This document shows, piece by piece, positions 61,510 to 64,000 of a stretch of DNA of 64,000 nt (position 1 is its first letter; each line of letters begins with the position of its first letter). A program made the position numbers and the translations under genes. Origin of the DNA: Arcticibacterium luteifluviistationis (GTDB lineage Bacteria; Bacteroidota; Bacteroidia; Cytophagales; Spirosomataceae). A model generated the notes under the pieces. It did no database searches, was not told where the DNA came from, and was given only the letters and a program-made list of their open reading frames with translations. The stretch covers positions 5,270,001-5,334,000 of the forward strand of contig NZ_CP029480.1 of NCBI RefSeq assembly GCF_003258705.1, read 5' to 3'.

Positions 61510-61847
61510 TTATTGAAGTGTTTCCAATAGCGTAGCTACTTCTTCCTGATGGTCATTAGACCAATTATACTACGTACTTATATTTTCAAGAGTAAAACCC
61601 GCAAAAAGGCCAGCACCCGTGCCGAGTTGTTAAAACTCACTGCCAAAATTCTAAATAAAGCACATACTTTTTCATCAGAAACTATATCAGCACTGCCATC
61701 CTCTTCAGTCCCGAAATAGTCTGAAAGGTAAGTCACTTCCTTAATACTTCTCTTTACATCGCATTCCTAAAGCGTTTACAAGTGCTTCGTTTAAGTGCTT
61801 ACGTTCCAATCCACTTTAGCCCTATGAGGTAGCATACCAAAAGTCAT
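61510..61847 (-). pseudogene. Frameshifted remnant of a small protein gene, family not recognised
   Basis: On the minus strand coding-like pieces occur in order but in different frames: MTFGMLPHRAKVDWN from ATG 61845-61847, then ERKHLNEALVNALGMRC, then DVKRSIKEVTYLSDYFGTEE with DEKVCALFRILAVSFNNS, and a final NWSNDHQEEVATLLETLQ before TAA at 61510-61512. At least three frame changes are needed. The pieces together would make a protein of roughly 105-110 residues. No intact copy is in the window, and I cannot name the family. Confidence 0.6.
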
Positions 61848-62005
61848 TTTACCAATTATCGGGCAACCTTATTAAAATTAGCTAAGTCAAAAAGAGAAAA
61901 ACAATATTTATAAAAAGCCTTTTCTTACGATATCCAATTTCAATAGATAAAAGGCATATATGCTTAGAAAACTCAGTAATTTAAGGCAGTAAATAAAAGT
62001 AATAT
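61848..62005. other. Intergenic sequence before the dehydratase gene
   Basis: About 160 AT-rich bases separate the pseudogene from the dehydratase gene. No hairpin or consensus promoter stands out. Confidence 0.4.
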
Positions 62006-62971
62006 ATGACCACATACTCATTTCCAAGCAAACAAGAGTTACTTGATTCACATGAAAGAATCAAGCCTTTTATTAATAAAACATCTCTGCTGACAAATGA
62101 AAAAATCAATAAACAGTTAGGCTTAGAAGTATATTTCAAATGTGAAAACGAACAGAAAATAGGAGCATTCAAAGCTCGTGGTGGCATTAACGCCATATTA
62201 CTTTTAAGTCAAGAAGAAATTAACAAGGGTCTAGTTACCCATTCATCAGGAAACCATGCTCAAGCCGTGGCTTATGCAGGCAATATCAGGAAAACCAAAA
62301 CCTGGGTAGTTATGCCAGAAACAGCTCCCAGTATTAAAATAAAAAAAGTAAAGGAGTTGGGTGCAGAAGTGATTTTCTGTAAAAATACGCCACATGACCG
62401 GCAAACTGCAGCCGACAAAATAGTGTCAGAACATGGAGCTATTTTCATACACCCGTTCGACAATCATAATGTAATTATGGGTCAGGCTACCGTTGCCAAA
62501 GAAATATTAGAAGAAATACCTGAAATAGATTCTATAATTCCACCCGTAGGCGGTGGCGGCTTACTTAGTGGCACTGGACTTTCCGCGGCTTACTTTAGTA
62601 AGAAGTGCACTGTATATGCTGCAGAACCAGAAGGAGCTGCCGATGCCATTCTCTCATTTAAGTCAGGAAAAGTAGAGCATGCTCCATACGTAAAAACCAT
62701 AGCCGATGGCCTACAGACACACTTAAGCGAAAGAACTCTTGAAATAATAAGAACATATGTCAAGGCTGTTTTCTTAGTTAGTGAGGAGGAGATATTACAA
62801 GCCTTAAATCTTATTTACAAGCATTTGAAAATAATAGTAGAGCCATCTGCAGCTGTGTCTTTTGCGGCTTTAATAAAGCACAAAGATACTTTTAAAGGCA
62901 AAAAAGTGGCTGTGGTATTAACGGGAGGTAACCTTGATGAAAAACTAATTCCAAAGTATCTTAACAAATGA
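62006..62971 (+). CDS. Threonine/serine dehydratase-like PLP enzyme
   Basis: The 321-residue fold II PLP enzyme has the lysine Lys56 in IGAFKARGG, the SSGNHAQ loop (residues 80-86) and the glycine-rich PPVGGGGLLSGTG (about 178-190). The end reads VVLTGGNLDE. It is short, with no ACT regulatory domain, so it is closer to catabolic threonine dehydratase or serine racemase/dehydratase than to the biosynthetic IlvA. Its TGA overlaps the AlkA-type ATG by 4 bases, and the two are co-translated although their functions have no clear link. Confidence 0.9.
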   Translation: MTTYSFPSKQELLDSHERIKPFINKTSLLTNEKINKQLGLEVYFKCENEQKIGAFKARGGINAILLLSQEEINKGLVTHSSGNHAQAVAYAGNIRKTKTWVVMPETAPSIKIKKVKELGAEVIFCKNTPHDRQTAADKIVSEHGAIFIHPFDNHNVIMGQATVAKEILEEIPEIDSIIPPVGGGGLLSGTGLSAAYFSKKCTVYAAEPEGAADAILSFKSGKVEHAPYVKTIADGLQTHLSERTLEIIRTYVKAVFLVSEEEILQALNLIYKHLKIIVEPSAAVSFAALIKHKDTFKGKKVAVVLTGGNLDEKLIPKYLNK

Positions 62972-63849
62972 TATCTATTTCGTTACCAAAGCCCTTTGCC
63001 CAGGAGCACCTTTTCCAATACCTAAGGCGGTCAAAAAATGAAATAACCTTTCGTGTTTTGGATGATAACACTATCATTAAACTATTTGTAATCAACAATA
63101 CACACCTTTTAAGTAAAATAAGGTTTTCCTCAGAAGCTATAAACATCAGCTTTATCAATCAGAAGCCCTCAGCTGCTCAAACGTTAGAAATAGAACACTA
63201 TGTAATTTCATGGTTTGACCTAAACACTGACCTTAATTCTTTCTATGAACAAGTAAAAGATGATGCTATTTTAGGTTCTATTATCAATAATTTTAGTGGA
63301 TTAAGAATTGTAAGATGTCCTGACCTTTTTGAAGCTCTCTCATGGAGTATTATTGGACAACAAATAAACCTGCCCTTTGCGTATAGCTGCAAAAAAGCAT
63401 TGGTTCAAATAGTAGGTGAATCTATAAATATTGAAGGTGAAATTCATTATGCTTTCCCTACTCCCGATAAGGTTTTAGAACTTTCTGACGAAGACTTCAG
63501 AGTGATTAAATTTTCTAGTCAAAAAGTAAAATATATAAGAATTGTGGCAGAAGCAATAGAAGCTGGTAGCTTATCAAAAGAATCACTGGAGCTATTAGAC
63601 TTTAAACAGGCAAAGGAAGAGTTACTTAAACTTAAAGGAATAGGAAATTGGTCTGCCAATTACACATTAATGCGATGTTTAGGTTATAAAGAAGCTTTCC
63701 CTATTGCTGATGTTGGTTTACAAAATGCATTAAAACTTATTTTGAAAAAGTCAGAAAAGCCTAGTATTGAAGAAATTTATGAAATGGCAATCCCCTGGAA
63801 AGGATGGGAGGCCTATGCCACATTTTATCTGTGGCAAACTTTACTTTAG
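62968..63849 (+). CDS. alkA: DNA-3-methyladenine glycosylase II (AlkA-type, HhH-GPD)
   Basis: The 293-residue protein has an N-terminal AlkA-like domain and the HhH-GPD core. This shows ALSWSIIGQQINLPFA (residues about 123-138), the helix-hairpin-helix LKLKGIGNWSANYTLMRCLG (about 220-239) and the catalytic Asp248 in FPIADVGLQ. It removes alkylated bases from DNA. It lacks the Cys residues of the iron-sulfur cluster found in MutY or Nth. It overlaps the dehydratase gene by 4 bases. Confidence 0.92.
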   Translation: MISISLPKPFAQEHLFQYLRRSKNEITFRVLDDNTIIKLFVINNTHLLSKIRFSSEAINISFINQKPSAAQTLEIEHYVISWFDLNTDLNSFYEQVKDDAILGSIINNFSGLRIVRCPDLFEALSWSIIGQQINLPFAYSCKKALVQIVGESINIEGEIHYAFPTPDKVLELSDEDFRVIKFSSQKVKYIRIVAEAIEAGSLSKESLELLDFKQAKEELLKLKGIGNWSANYTLMRCLGYKEAFPIADVGLQNALKLILKKSEKPSIEEIYEMAIPWKGWEAYATFYLWQTLL

Positions 63850-64000
63850 TCTGATAAAAAAAGAAAATTGTAATTCAAATCATGTACTAATAATCATAAG
63901 GTACAGTCTGAATAATGATACCGCCTAATAAGGCCCCTTCATATAGACAAACCTACAAAACGTCCTAAAAACTTTTTTTTCCTCATAGATTATTGACATT

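Noticed and set aside
1-64000. CRISPR array or defence island
   Set aside because: No regularly spaced repeat with unique spacers was seen, and no Cas, restriction or other known defence genes apart from the two toxin-antitoxin pairs.

Overview
The window looks like a chromosomal segment of a low-GC member of the Bacteroidota, most likely the order Cytophagales. The grounds are: secreted proteins ending in type IX secretion (T9SS) type A sorting domains; many promoters of the Bacteroidota TANNTTTG type with few strong Shine-Dalgarno sequences; a DUF4369/TlpA-type lipoprotein; DUF4199; a plant-type acyl-ACP desaturase; and Planctomycete-like DUF1501/DUF1549/DUF1553 and heme-binding proteins, which are also frequent in Cytophagales. 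The genus cannot be fixed from the sequence alone. No rRNA, CRISPR array, insertion sequence or prophage was seen. One tRNA is present.

Layout. Positions 1-613: the end of a sulfatase. 759-5558: a giant secreted protein with two seven-repeat propeller arrays. 5815-10121: a tightly overlapping five-gene cassette for a CDP-6-deoxysugar plus a glycosyltransferase. 10105-13088: a minus-strand run of SulP transporter, small protein and FMN reductase. 13137-21680: a 2847-residue T9SS-exported Ig-like protein with an internal 1.05 kb tandem repeat. 21818-23567: a small membrane protein, a possible small RNA and a CmpX-like mechanosensitive channel protein. 24279-30202: a Planctomycete-type cytochrome/DUF1501/DUF1553 operon. 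30429-30714: tRNA-Arg(UCU) beside a decayed partial copy of itself. 30938-33536: an Xaa-Pro aminopeptidase, a DUF1456 protein and small membrane proteins.

33589-36845: a minus-strand operon cysE-cysM-antitoxin-toxin-oxidoreductase, with a toxin-antitoxin pair inside a cysteine biosynthesis unit. 37128-38939: htpG. 39112-39785: higBA. 39812-41188: a gene fragment, a lipoprotein and a YigZ-family protein. 41314-45140: glnS and a TonB-dependent receptor. 45490-49368: a T9SS protein, a TlpA-like lipoprotein, VanZ and a secreted protein. 49456-53197: acyl-ACP desaturase, plsC and aspS. 53273-56056: a large PVC-type heme-binding lipoprotein. 56240-59335: an alpha/beta hydrolase, YjbQ, mdh, a YkvA-like protein and tatA. 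59581-61416: a LysM lytic transglycosylase. 61510-61847: a frameshifted pseudogene. 62006-63849: a threonine/serine dehydratase overlapping an AlkA-type glycosylase.

Most of the window is housekeeping and cell-surface biology. The parts most worth follow-up are the CDP-sugar cassette, whose reductase-like member lacks the usual catalytic lysine; the two giant proteins, which share one cysteine-rich module; the toxin-antitoxin pair inside the cysteine operon; the decayed tRNA copy; and a terminator-ended intergenic transcript candidate at 22062-22190. No single system here can be called new from sequence alone.
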